Positions 42,950 to 51,083 of a stretch of 64,000 bases of DNA are shown one piece after another. The position numbers and the translations under genes were made by a program. This DNA comes from Sulfurovum sp. UBA4779 (GTDB lineage Bacteria; Campylobacterota; Campylobacteria; Campylobacterales; Sulfurovaceae). The stretch is taken from positions 3,746 to 67,745 of the forward strand of contig DHHF01000003.1 in NCBI GenBank assembly GCA_002403155.1, read 5' to 3'. Numbering within the stretch: the first letter of the stretch is position 1; every line of letters starts with the position of its first letter. The notes beneath the pieces are model-generated. The model was not told the origin of the DNA and searched no databases. It worked only from the letters and a program-made list of their open reading frames with translations.

Positions 42950-44793
42950 TTCCGGTCTTCCTCATAATACCCGTAGCCGTAACCGTAACCGTAGCCATAG
43001 CCGTAGCCGTAGCCTGACCGGTTGTATCGGATGTCATTGAGTACCAACCCGAGGTTTGTGATCTCATGCGCTTGTGCCATACGGTTGATATCTTGCAGGA
43101 ACGCTTTTTTAGAATACCCTGCACGCAGCACATACAAAGAAACATCCGATAGCTTCATCAGCGCCATCGCATCCGTCACCAGTCCTACCGGCGGCGTATC
43201 AAAGATGATCACATCATACAGTGCTTTGAGTTTCTCGATCGTCTCAAGCATGAGTTTGCCCCCGATAAGCTCGCTCGGGTTAGGCGGGATAGGCCCCGAG
43301 GGGATGATATCCAGGTTTTCATCAGCGGTTGGCAAAATCACACTCTCCAAACTTGCCTTGCCTGCAAGCACCGAGCTGATCCCCTGATTGTTGGAGAGGT
43401 TAAACCTTTTATGCAGCACGGGCTTTCGCATATCCAGGTTGATCACAACCGTACGCTTGCCCGTGAGGCTGATGATCGCACCCAGATTGCTGCCGACGGT
43501 CGTCTTGCCCTCGCCGCCGACGGTAGAGGTGATCACCAAAAGGAGAGGGCCGCTTCCGGGGGTCATGAACTGCAGGTTGGTCCTGAGGGTTCTGAAGGCT
43601 TCGCTGACGATCGATTTGGGAGACTCCAGCACTTTGACTTTGTCGCTGTCTTCTTTGATGGAAGGGATCATCCCTGCAAGCGGAAGGGGCGAGCCTTTTC
43701 TGACATCCTCTTCCTCTTTGATGCGGTCATCCAAAAACTCGCTCACAAACGCCGCAAACACTCCGAAGATCAACCCCAGGATCAGCCCGACCAAAACGAT
43801 CAGTTTTCGTTTGGGTTTGACAGGTTTTGCCGCATCAGGCACAAGCGCGGTATCGAGGATCCGGTTTTTGCTGACCGTCGATGCTTTGGCGATCGCCGTG
43901 GCGGCACGCTTTTCAAGCAGATAGGAGTAGATCTTTTCATTGACCAAAAATTTTCTTTGAAGCTCGCCCAAGATCCGCTCTTCTTCGGGAAGCGTTTGCA
44001 AAAGCGCTTCATGCTCATCGATCGACTTTGCCAGCAGCCCTTTGCGCGATGCCACCCGCTCTTTGAGCGTGTTGATCGTGCCGGTGATGATCTGTTTGAG
44101 CTGTGCGATCGTGCGGGTTACCTTGAGCACTTCAGGATGCTGCGGCGTATAGTCTTCAAGAAGGAACTTTTGCTTCAGCAGCGCCTCTTGCAGCTCTTTG
44201 ATCAGTTCGGGTACACCGGTATTTTCCAGATTGAGCCCTGCGCTTGAGAGCATTTCGAGGTTTCTGCCCTTTTGCACCTGCGCATACAGCGATGCAAGCA
44301 TCTTCTCTTCCATTGCCACTTCGGCAAGCTTGCTCTCATATTCGCTCATCTTCTCCACAACCCCTTGCGCTTTCGTGCCGAGATCGACCATATTGATCTC
44401 TTTTTTGAAATGCTCCAGGTTGGCAGCAGAAGTTTGAAGGTTGTCATTGATCCTTGAGAGCTGATCGTCGATGAACTCCAGCGTCATTGTCGCCTCAAGC
44501 GTCTTGCGCTGAATGCTTTGATCGATATACGCCTCAGCCAATGCATTGACAAACTCTTTGGCACGCAAAGGAACATTGTCCTCGGCGCTGATCTGCAAAA
44601 TGGCGCTGTTCTTGCCTTTTTGGCTTACCGTGACTTTTTCCTGCGCCAGCTCCGCCGCTTCTCTTGAGGAGAGTACCTCAAAACGGTAAGAGCCCTCTTC
44701 AAGCGCCTCTATCCCCTCTTTGAGCGAAAGCGTCAATGCAAAATGAGCCTCTTGCACCTTTTGTCCAAAATCGTAGGCCTTGTCGATCTCCAC
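42946..44793 (-). CDS. Wzc-like tyrosine autokinase, C-terminal part (frameshifted from N-terminal frame)
   Basis: The 615-codon frame holds the middle coiled coil (LEHFKKEINMVDLG...LTPQHPEVLKVTRTIAQLKQ), a GNVR/Wzz-like end (PDAAKPVKPKRKLIVLVGLILGLIFGVFAAFV, TM2) and the P-loop kinase domain with STVGGEGKTTVGSNLG (Walker A), VVINLDMRKPVLH (Walker A') and DVIIFDTPPVGLVTDA (Walker B). It ends in RSGYGYGYGYGYGYGYGYYEEDRK, a tyrosine cluster for autophosphorylation. It begins at a GTG within the periplasmic domain, so on its own it would lack the first membrane helix. One extra G near 44790 would fuse it to 44733-45281. Confidence 0.85.
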   Translation of the reverse strand: MEIDKAYDFGQKVQEAHFALTLSLKEGIEALEEGSYRFEVLSSREAAELAQEKVTVSQKGKNSAILQISAEDNVPLRAKEFVNALAEAYIDQSIQRKTLEATMTLEFIDDQLSRINDNLQTSAANLEHFKKEINMVDLGTKAQGVVEKMSEYESKLAEVAMEEKMLASLYAQVQKGRNLEMLSSAGLNLENTGVPELIKELQEALLKQKFLLEDYTPQHPEVLKVTRTIAQLKQIITGTINTLKERVASRKGLLAKSIDEHEALLQTLPEEERILGELQRKFLVNEKIYSYLLEKRAATAIAKASTVSKNRILDTALVPDAAKPVKPKRKLIVLVGLILGLIFGVFAAFVSEFLDDRIKEEEDVRKGSPLPLAGMIPSIKEDSDKVKVLESPKSIVSEAFRTLRTNLQFMTPGSGPLLLVITSTVGGEGKTTVGSNLGAIISLTGKRTVVINLDMRKPVLHKRFNLSNNQGISSVLAGKASLESVILPTADENLDIIPSGPIPPNPSELIGGKLMLETIEKLKALYDVIIFDTPPVGLVTDAMALMKLSDVSLYVLRAGYSKKAFLQDINRMAQAHEITNLGLVLNDIRYNRSGYGYGYGYGYGYGYGYYEEDRK

Positions 44794-45281
44794 TCTTCCC
44801 CGGTCTCTTGATCGACCCCTTTTGCCTCGAGGCGGTAGCGCGTCTTGCTTAGGGGAGAAAACGCAAAAAAGCAGCCAAACCCCTTCTCAAGCTCAACCTC
44901 AAAAGGGGCATCTTTGTACAGCTCCCTCTCTTTCATCTTGACGTTTTGGTAGTATCGGTGGGCAAAATCAACTTTTTTAAGTGCATTGGCAACAACGAAA
45001 CGCGACTTGATGATCTCTATCTCGGTATCGGGCGTAAGCGCACCCGGAGCCATCGCCATCGCTAAGATATCCTGCTGCGAAGCAACAGCCTTTTCGTCTG
45101 CGCCGATTTCTACCGTTGAAGAAGCAGAGTAGACATTGGGCATAAAATAGGCGACTCCGGCAGAAATGATGCCAAAGAGCAGCGTAAAAAAGATGATCTT
45201 TTTTTTGTGGCGGATCAGTGTTTTGAAAATCTCCCTGAGATCTATCTCATCTTCGTTGATCTGTACCGGATGTGCGTTCAT
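44733..45281 (-). CDS. Wzc-like tyrosine autokinase, N-terminal part
   Basis: The 182-codon frame encodes the first half of a Wzz/Wzc protein: EIDLREIFKTLIRHKKKIIFFTLLFGIISAGVAYFMPNVYSASSTVEIGAD (TM1 and the start of the periplasmic domain). Up to QETGEEW (codon about 163) it is normal; then it leaves frame and ends at RCKRLILH. The true continuation, EIDKAYDFGQK, is in the next frame. Together the pieces make a kinase of about 780 aa. Either the gene is broken or a base was miscalled in GTGGAG. It leads the wzc-cpsB-wza-wecA operon. Confidence 0.85.
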   Translation of the reverse strand: MNAHPVQINEDEIDLREIFKTLIRHKKKIIFFTLLFGIISAGVAYFMPNVYSASSTVEIGADEKAVASQQDILAMAMAPGALTPDTEIEIIKSRFVVANALKKVDFAHRYYQNVKMKERELYKDAPFEVELEKGFGCFFAFSPLSKTRYRLEAKGVDQETGEEWRSTRPTILDKRCKRLILH

Positions 45282-45337
45282 TTCTCTCCTTGGTTATGCA
45301 TCAAAAGGCAAGCGGCCATGCAAAAAATCTATAAAAA

Positions 45338-45994
45338 TTAAAACTGATAGGTGACGCCTACCGTCAGGGCATCATTGCTCAGCTCGTCGTAGACAACCCC
45401 GCTCCCCACAGTAAGCGCAGAACCGATATCGGCATCTTTTGCCAAAGAGGTATAATCAGCAAAAACAGAAATATTTTCCATCAGCGCATAGCTTCCGCCA
45501 AATCCCCACTGAAAACCGGTTTCATCGAGTATCTCTTTGCCTGCCGTATCGGTATAGCCGAGGAGATTGTTGCTTTCGCCTTCCACCCGGACGCTTCCCA
45601 TCCCTAAAAGCGCATAAATCCTGATCGACGGTGTCACAGGATATTGGGGCTTTACAAAAAGGCTGCAGGTGAGCACATCCGCATAGTCTTCATACCCGAT
45701 ACTCTTGCCGATCCTGCCCTCTACCGCCAGATAGTCGTTAAACTGATACCCCAAAAGGCCTACCGCGCCCCCCGTTCTGTCCTGTGTGCGTGCATCGTCA
45801 AAAAAGTCAGAATCTATCGAATAGGTTCTTTGTGCTCCCAGGCCGAGCCCTGCATAAAAACCGATTTTATCTGCTGCTGTTTCCGTACTCTCCGGTACCG
45901 TAATAGCAGGTTCCACACTTGCACCGATCTCGCCTCCGGCCATCGCCAGAGTACCGTACCCCAATATCGCCATACATATTGCTGCCTTCTTCAT
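45338..45994 (-). CDS. Outer-membrane beta-barrel protein (OmpA-like fold)
   Basis: A signal peptide (MKKAAICMAILGYGTLAMA) precedes a barrel with alternating strands: KIGFYAGLGLGAQRTYSI, GGAVGLLGYQFNDYLAVEGRIGKSIGYEDYA, YALLGMGSVRVEGESNN, FGGSYALMENISVFADYTSLAKD, ending in VGVTYQF, the terminal aromatic signal. About 218 aa. Start ATG 45994 follows AAGGAGGAAAG; an upstream frame to 46045 is not used. Adjacent to wzc, it may be a surface protein tied to polysaccharide export or unrelated. Confidence 0.8.
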   Translation of the reverse strand: MKKAAICMAILGYGTLAMAGGEIGASVEPAITVPESTETAADKIGFYAGLGLGAQRTYSIDSDFFDDARTQDRTGGAVGLLGYQFNDYLAVEGRIGKSIGYEDYADVLTCSLFVKPQYPVTPSIRIYALLGMGSVRVEGESNNLLGYTDTAGKEILDETGFQWGFGGSYALMENISVFADYTSLAKDADIGSALTVGSGVVYDELSNDALTVGVTYQF

Positions 45995-46101
45995 TCTTTC
46001 CTCCTTTATCTTATTTTTCTTAAAAACGGCGTCCATTATATCCATTTCTCACTTAGCAAGCCGTGATGCAAATCAAGAGATTTGACCTATTATTGTTTTT
46101 T

Positions 46102-46223
46102 TGATCAGTTTCTCTGCAAAATCAATCCGCCACGCACTCCTCACTGTTCACTCCTCACTGCTCACTGCTAGTTGCTCCTTGCTCACTGTTCACTGCTCAC
46201 TGCTAGTTGCTAGTTGCTCACTC
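46102..46223 (+). repeat. Heptamer-type repeat tract, copy 1 (flanks HTH-Fic gene)
   Basis: The stretch begins TGATCAGTTTCTCTGCAAAA and continues with tandem CTCACTG / TTCACT / CTAGTTG units. It matches 47333-47424 for about 90 bp, apart from two substitutions and one extra 14-bp unit here. The same tandem motif occurs inverted at 63091-63135. It lies between the OMP gene and the Fic gene. Confidence 0.8.
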
Positions 46224-46250
46224 TCCATTACTTCCTTCCAGCTTTAAGCT

Positions 46251-47159
46251 TTATATTCCTATTTTTTCTTTCATTCTTTGGACAGCTTCACACAAAAAAT
46301 ATATCAAAGGAACAATATTTCCCGTAACTTGAGCCTGCTCTAAAGCCACATAATAAAGCGCTTTATTATATCTATCTATCAAAGGCGGCAATATACCGTT
46401 TTTTATAAATTGGCTAGCCATGATAAGCCTGCCTATCCTGCCGTTTCCGTCGCCAAAGGGATGGATAAGCTCAAAATGTTCATGTGCGTGAGCTATCTCT
46501 TCTATGGTTTTAACAGTTTTGTATTTTTTAACCCAATATTCCATCTCGTCGGGTATATCTTCGGGGGCTGTCAAAGTGATTTTCAAATCAGGAATAATCC
46601 TGATTTTTGTAGAGTACATTCCCGCATCATCTCTTATGCCAAGCATCAATATATTATGCCATTTCTTTATCGTTTCACTATCTATTGATTCTATTTTATT
46701 TTTTTGCGTATCTACCAATATCTGCCTTGTAAGAATCGCTAGATTGTTCATCTCTAAAAACTTTCTTTTGTCTATATCTTTTTCGATATAACTTCCATCT
46801 ACGACTTTATAGAACATCCTCTCATCTGCATCATTAACCTCAACTTCAAGGGAGCCGAAAGCATTTTTTTTACTCACTTCTACAACAATATCTATATTTG
46901 ATATAAACCTACTATGATTTTCCTCCATGAGCCCTCTAGCCATTTTATCCACTTCACTCTTTTTTAAATTTGGAATGATGCAATATTTTGAGTAAAGCAC
47001 ATCGATTGCCAGTCTGTTTTCTTTTGAAATAGCAGAACTATCTTCTTTCCAATTTTGGATAGACATTCTATGCACATTTAAAGCAACTGCCAGTTTTGTT
47101 GAAAATTTGAAATACTTCAATAATGCTTCTATTTTTTCACTATAAGTTACATTTTGCAT
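46251..47159 (-). CDS. Fic family protein with N-terminal helix-turn-helix
   Basis: The 302-aa protein has an N-terminal HTH-like region (residues about 5-55: EKIEALLKYFKFSTKLAVALNVHRMSIQNWKE) fused to a Fic domain with HPFGDGNGRIGR at residues 233-244, which matches the full active consensus. The HTH suggests DNA binding and self-control. No inhibitory (S/T)xxxEG motif is obvious in the usual place. The gene sits between two 90-bp direct repeats and upstream of the AAA/DUF4143 ATPase, in an accessory island with AT-rich sequence. Confidence 0.85.
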   Translation of the reverse strand: MQNVTYSEKIEALLKYFKFSTKLAVALNVHRMSIQNWKEDSSAISKENRLAIDVLYSKYCIIPNLKKSEVDKMARGLMEENHSRFISNIDIVVEVSKKNAFGSLEVEVNDADERMFYKVVDGSYIEKDIDKRKFLEMNNLAILTRQILVDTQKNKIESIDSETIKKWHNILMLGIRDDAGMYSTKIRIIPDLKITLTAPEDIPDEMEYWVKKYKTVKTIEEIAHAHEHFELIHPFGDGNGRIGRLIMASQFIKNGILPPLIDRYNKALYYVALEQAQVTGNIVPLIYFLCEAVQRMKEKIGI

Positions 47160-47332
47160 ATTTCAATCCTTTATATACAATTACCATAATTATATCATAA
47201 GTGATTACCGATAATGCTATTTGACAATTTAATTATTCATTTTTTTACTAAGAATGCATAATATATATGCTAAATTCATACTGCACTATTCACTTTTTTA
47301 GACTTTTGTAAATGTTTATAGTCATTTATGTA

Positions 47333-47424
47333 TGATTAGTTTCCCTGCAAAATCAATCCGCCACGCACTCCTCACTGCTCACTGCTAGTTGCTCCTTGCT
47401 CACTGTTCACTATTCACTATTCAC
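47333..47424 (+). repeat. Heptamer-type repeat tract, copy 2 (flanks HTH-Fic gene)
   Basis: Direct repeat of 46102-46223: TGATTAGTTTCCCTGCAAAA then the same unique 30-bp block and tandem CTCACTG/TTCACT units. The intervening stretch 47160-47332 is AT-rich with no gene. Together the two copies enclose only the Fic gene. Confidence 0.8.
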
Positions 47425-47428
47425 CAAT

Positions 47429-48634
47429 TCAATACAAAAACCCAAATAACCAAAGCGGGATATTATTGCCAAATCCGACTTCGAGATTATCAGATATCAC
47501 ATAAGAGTTTGGTATATCTTTGATCTGCTCAAACCCTTTGTTTTTGCCGCCAATCTCAACGGTATATTTTTCATCCACCAAAAAATCGCCCTTATCAAGA
47601 TAATAAAGTTTATGCCTCACGGCTACATTGGCAGCAAAAAATGTCTCTCTCATGGTCCCTGCATCGCTATTTACGCACAGTGCTTCAAAAAGATTTGTAT
47701 TTGCGAGATACAGCTTGTCCGGTTTTTTAATTGCTGCAAATCTTTTACCTTCATGAGTGATGTGCTTTATCATTTCCGCATCACTCAGATAGTTGATATA
47801 CTTATAAAGCGTCGTTTTCGTAATACCTACCGTTGATGAAAGTTTTTCTATAGAAAGCTCTAATGGCTTTGATACGCAAATAGTAAGAAGCAGTTTTTTT
47901 AGTGTATCTATTTTATCAGGCTGGATCGAAAAAAGCCTGCTTAAGTCTGTATGTAAAATGATATTCATTGTTTCGATCATTCTATCCACATACTTGCTTT
48001 TATCTTCAAAGTAAAACGGATAAGCTCCTGCTTTCAAAAACTCATTATAAAACTTTAATATCTTTTTATTTGGCAATGTTCGTATTATTTTGCTTGCTAT
48101 ATTTTCATGATCAAACAGCAGGTCTTCCAGCCTATATGACTTCAAGGATAAGTCAAAAGAAAGTTCAAGGTACTCTCTCAGACTTAAAGGATACAAATGA
48201 TACATAGAGTATCTTCTTGCAAAATCAGGGCTGGTTAAATGCAGTGCCGATGAGCCTGTAAAATAGACTTTTATATCCAAAAAATCATAAATAGATTTTA
48301 ACTCTTGTTCAAAATTCGAAGCCTCATGTACTTCATCGATACAAATAAGCTCGCCGCCATTTTTGCTAAATTCATCTACAAAATCAAACAATGATACATC
48401 TTGAAACATCGCATGGTCGCATGAGATATAAAGCTTACTGCTCTCCGGCAGGCTTGAACTTTGAAGCAATTGCATAAGAGTTGTGGTTTTTCCGATCCCC
48501 CTGCTTCCATAAATTGCAGTTATTTTTGCAGGTGAATTATAAAGATCGTTGAATATATATCTTTTATACTCGGGGAGCTTTTGATTTAGTTTGAGTATAT
48601 AGAGTCTTTTTGCATTTTCCAATAATCTCAACAT
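47429..48634 (-). CDS. AAA/DUF4143 family ATPase
   Basis: The 401-aa protein has an AAA_14 domain with Walker A GSRGIGKTTTL (residues about 43-53) and Walker B ELICIDEVHEA, then the switch FTGSSALHL, and a C-terminal winged-helix/DUF4143 part (LSIEKLSSTVGITKTTLYKYINYLSDAEMIKHI...LYLANTNLFEALC...FFAANVAVRHKLYYLDKGDFLVDE). This large family is common in accessory regions, often linked to mobile DNA; its cellular role is unclear. A second member lies at the window's right end. Starts at ATG 48634. Confidence 0.85.
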   Translation of the reverse strand: MLRLLENAKRLYILKLNQKLPEYKRYIFNDLYNSPAKITAIYGSRGIGKTTTLMQLLQSSSLPESSKLYISCDHAMFQDVSLFDFVDEFSKNGGELICIDEVHEASNFEQELKSIYDFLDIKVYFTGSSALHLTSPDFARRYSMYHLYPLSLREYLELSFDLSLKSYRLEDLLFDHENIASKIIRTLPNKKILKFYNEFLKAGAYPFYFEDKSKYVDRMIETMNIILHTDLSRLFSIQPDKIDTLKKLLLTICVSKPLELSIEKLSSTVGITKTTLYKYINYLSDAEMIKHITHEGKRFAAIKKPDKLYLANTNLFEALCVNSDAGTMRETFFAANVAVRHKLYYLDKGDFLVDEKYTVEIGGKNKGFEQIKDIPNSYVISDNLEVGFGNNIPLWLFGFLY

Positions 48635-48733
48635 ATTTCATACCTTATTAAGTTTTTTGTATTATACTATAAAATATAGAATAAGTATATCACATTAGAC
48701 TAATAAAATTGAATGGTATAGGGTATAGAGACA

Positions 48734-48932
48734 TTGTCATCCTCGACTCCGATCGGGGATCCATGTGGATTCCTGCCTCCGCAGGAATGACGGGGGTTTT
48801 GTCATCCTCGACTCCGATCGTGGATCCATGAACCGGGGATCCGGAATCCATATCATGTCATTCCCGCGAAAGCGGGAATCCACTCACGGACTCTGCTTTC
48901 CGTCATTCCCGCGAAGGCGGGAATCCACTCAC
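48734..48932. repeat. Cluster of dispersed palindromic repeats
   Basis: Two copies of a 32-bp unit (TTGTCATCCTCGACTCCGAT...) lie at 48734-48765 and 48799-48830 (31 of 32 identical). Two copies of a 31-bp hairpin-forming unit GTCATTCCCGCGAAAGCGGG... lie at 48857-48887 and 48902-48932, and an inverted relative at 48767-48791. A related copy is at 63191-63215. They resemble the widespread CATTCCCGCnnnnGCGGGAATC dispersed repeats of many bacteria. CTGTCCCC at 48953-48960 echoes the transposon-end motif seen elsewhere. Confidence 0.8.
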
Positions 48933-48975
48933 ACAAAATTATAAAAAGTAGCCTGTCCCCTTTTTTGCCTCATTC

Positions 48976-49001
48976 CTAGTTCCTTTTGGCCCGGGGATCC
49001 A
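48976..49001 (-). repeat. Composite repeat, copy 1, left of polysaccharide cluster
   Basis: Its reverse complement is TGGATCCCCGGG-Y-CAAAAGGAACTAG, which matches 63065-63090 at 25 of 26 positions. The two copies are inverted and bracket the 49.0-62.9 kb polysaccharide cluster. No gene lies between 48635 and 49012. Confidence 0.75.
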
Positions 49002-49012
49002 TCTATTCACTA

Positions 49013-49360
49013 TTAATTATTCGCTCTTAATTGGCAGCCCAGCTGCACATTAATCCCCCATCCGATAGCGATCCCGACTCCATCAGCGACGATATCCAGC
49101 AGCGAGAACTCCCGTCCGGGGATGAAGTGCTGAACGATTTCGATCTGCACCGCAAACGCCATCAGAAGCATCACCCTGCTCCAGATCTTCAAGTGGCCGA
49201 ATGCAGCAAAGAGCAAGAGATAGAGTACGGCAAAAGCGACCAGATGGTTAAGCTTGTCCCAGCTGTGCACGATCACTTCGATCTGTCTTGTGGTGGTGGC
49301 GAGATACTCTATCGCCACAAGTGTGGTGAAAAATGCTATTTGGAAGAGTCGTTTCATCAT
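49013..49360 (-). CDS. VanZ family membrane protein
   Basis: The 115-aa protein has about four helices and the VanZ signature: VIVHSWDKLNHLVAFAVLYLLLFAAFG, then QIEIVQHFIPGREFSLLDIVADGVGIAIG with the conserved EIxQxFxxGRxxSxxDxxxNxxG pattern. VanZ-like proteins are often found at the ends of surface-polysaccharide clusters; function is unclear. It is the last gene of the minus-strand cluster, 45 nt after wbuC. Confidence 0.85.
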   Translation of the reverse strand: MMKRLFQIAFFTTLVAIEYLATTTRQIEVIVHSWDKLNHLVAFAVLYLLLFAAFGHLKIWSRVMLLMAFAVQIEIVQHFIPGREFSLLDIVADGVGIAIGWGINVQLGCQLRANN

Positions 49361-49405
49361 ATCTGTTTTCTGCTTTCTACGATTTGCTATGGAGAGTCAG
49401 GGGTG

Positions 49406-49891
49406 CTAGCAAGTCATAATCCCCCTTTTACCCCTTAACGCCTCCAGATAGCTCTCTGCTTCCGGATCACCCTCTTTCATCGACCACTCCGGAAACACTT
49501 TGGATTGCTCCTCTACAAACGGCCCCTCTTTTACTTCCATCAAAAAGGCATCATCACTTTCGCAGACAATCGTGTGGATCACGTTTGGCTCTATCTCGAC
49601 CATTGAGGTGCCCGAACCTTCCCCCATGGCGACCTCTTTCTGGATGCCTCCGTTCTCGTCAAAGATGATCAGCTTGACACTCCCCTGCAAGACGATAAAG
49701 AGTTCGGTCTGGTATCTATGCTCATGATAATGCGGCGGGATATAGCTCTCGCGCAGCATACAGATCAATACCTTTTGTACCGGTTCTTTGTGGGAGTTGT
49801 GGAGATTGAAGTGTGCCCTCTTTCTGGGTGCAGCCTCTGCCTCCGACCGAAGCTCCTCAAAGGTACTCTGATCAAAGATCCGGTAACTCAT
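49406..49891 (-). CDS. WbuC-family cupin protein
   Basis: The 161-aa protein is a one-domain cupin: AHFNLHNSHKEPVQKVLICMLRESYIPPHYHEHRYQTELFIVLQGSVKLIIFDENG, then EIEPNVIHTIVCESDDAFLMEVKEGPF. The metal-binding HxHxxxxxE...H pattern is visible (HYHEHRYQTE). WbuC proteins accompany WbuB in L-FucNAc-containing O-antigen loci; enzymatic role unproven. Starts 4 nt inside the wbuB gene end. Confidence 0.88.
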   Translation of the reverse strand: MSYRIFDQSTFEELRSEAEAAPRKRAHFNLHNSHKEPVQKVLICMLRESYIPPHYHEHRYQTELFIVLQGSVKLIIFDENGGIQKEVAMGEGSGTSMVEIEPNVIHTIVCESDDAFLMEVKEGPFVEEQSKVFPEWSMKEGDPEAESYLEALRGKRGIMTC

Positions 49892-51078
49892 TGAGGATCG
49901 GCTCCGGCCAGGATCTGCCGTGCGGCGGCCTGGACAGAGAAGCGCTCTTCCAGCAGTTTTCTGGCGTTATGCCCCACCCCTTCTCTGTACAGATCATCCA
50001 GCAGTTTTTTTGCATTGGCCAAAAACAGTTCGTCCTCCCCATTGACCGTGATGAGTCCGGCCCCGGCATCTTCCACAACCTCCTTAAGATCGTTCCCCGC
50101 GTTGATGCTCCCCAGGATCGGCAGCTCCTGCACCATGTACCCCAGCAGCTTGCCGGGGAAATTATGGGTGGAGTGGTCCCTGTGCAGGGTGAACAGCCCG
50201 ATATCAAACGCTGCGAGCATCTGCTTGAACTCCTCCTGGGAGACAGAAGGCAGCAGGGTCATATTGTGCAGCTCCTCTTTCTCTATCGCCTCCCTGACAA
50301 GCTCCACCTCATCCCCCGCACCGACCAGAACAAAATGCGCTTTTGCTTCATTTTGCATCTGCTTTGCGAGTCTTACGATATTCATCATATCCTGCGCATG
50401 ACCGATATTACCGCCATAGAAGTAGACGGTTTTATCTCTCAACCCCAGCTGCCCTTTATAGTCGGTTGTCGATTCAACCGGGGTATTGGCTGCCCAGTTG
50501 TAGAGGACTTCCGTCTTTTTGCCGTTCGTGACTTTCTCTTTGAACCACTCAAGGTTTTTTTGGGACATCAACCCGATCGTATCGGCACTCCGATAGTTCT
50601 TTTTCTCAAAAAAACGGAAATATTTCTCTATCTTCGAGCCTTCACGTATCAATCCCTGGTCCAAAGCCCACTGGGGGAAAAGATCGCGCAGTATGAGGTA
50701 GCTTGGTGCATTCCAAAGCGTTTTGAGACGGGATACCAGGCTCCCGAAAAAGATAGAAGGAGAGTAATAGACGATCAGATCATGCGGATGGCTTTGGAAA
50801 TACGATGAGAGACTTCTCCATGCACGGTGGGAGAGCAGCGTCTCGTTGATCGCTCTTTTGACCTTGCCTACGTTCTTGATCTCCCCGCTTCGGAAACGGC
50901 AGACCGTGACACCGTCAAGCGTGCTGATCTCTCTTTTTGCTTTCAGTTTTGCAGATGGCGTGACCACCGTCACCTCATGCCCCTGATCTTTCAGTTCACA
51001 GGCAAGCTCATGCATCATCTTCGCACCAACCTTGATACTCTCAGGCAGATAGTCATCAATGATCAGACAGATACGCAT
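49888..51078 (-). CDS. WbuB-like glycosyltransferase (probable L-FucNAc transferase)
   Basis: The 396-aa GT-B enzyme (GT4 family) has an N-terminal acceptor domain (MRICLIIDDYLPESIKVGAKMMHELACELKDQGHEVTVVTP) and C-terminal FYGGNIGHAQDMMNIVRLA...FVLVGAGDEVELVREAI and HNFPGKLLGYMVQELPILGSINAGND with the donor-binding E-x7-E-like region. WbuB transfers L-FucNAc from its UDP form; the CapEFG genes directly upstream make that donor, which supports the call. It is followed by wbuC. Confidence 0.85.
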   Translation of the reverse strand: MRICLIIDDYLPESIKVGAKMMHELACELKDQGHEVTVVTPSAKLKAKREISTLDGVTVCRFRSGEIKNVGKVKRAINETLLSHRAWRSLSSYFQSHPHDLIVYYSPSIFFGSLVSRLKTLWNAPSYLILRDLFPQWALDQGLIREGSKIEKYFRFFEKKNYRSADTIGLMSQKNLEWFKEKVTNGKKTEVLYNWAANTPVESTTDYKGQLGLRDKTVYFYGGNIGHAQDMMNIVRLAKQMQNEAKAHFVLVGAGDEVELVREAIEKEELHNMTLLPSVSQEEFKQMLAAFDIGLFTLHRDHSTHNFPGKLLGYMVQELPILGSINAGNDLKEVVEDAGAGLITVNGEDELFLANAKKLLDDLYREGVGHNARKLLEERFSVQAAARQILAGADPQ

Positions 51079-51083
51079 TGAAA

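Noticed and set aside
48857..48932. Two 31-bp repeats separated by 14 bp, looking like a mini CRISPR
   Set aside because: Only two copies, hairpin-forming, spacer too short, and related copies occur elsewhere alone; no cas genes.
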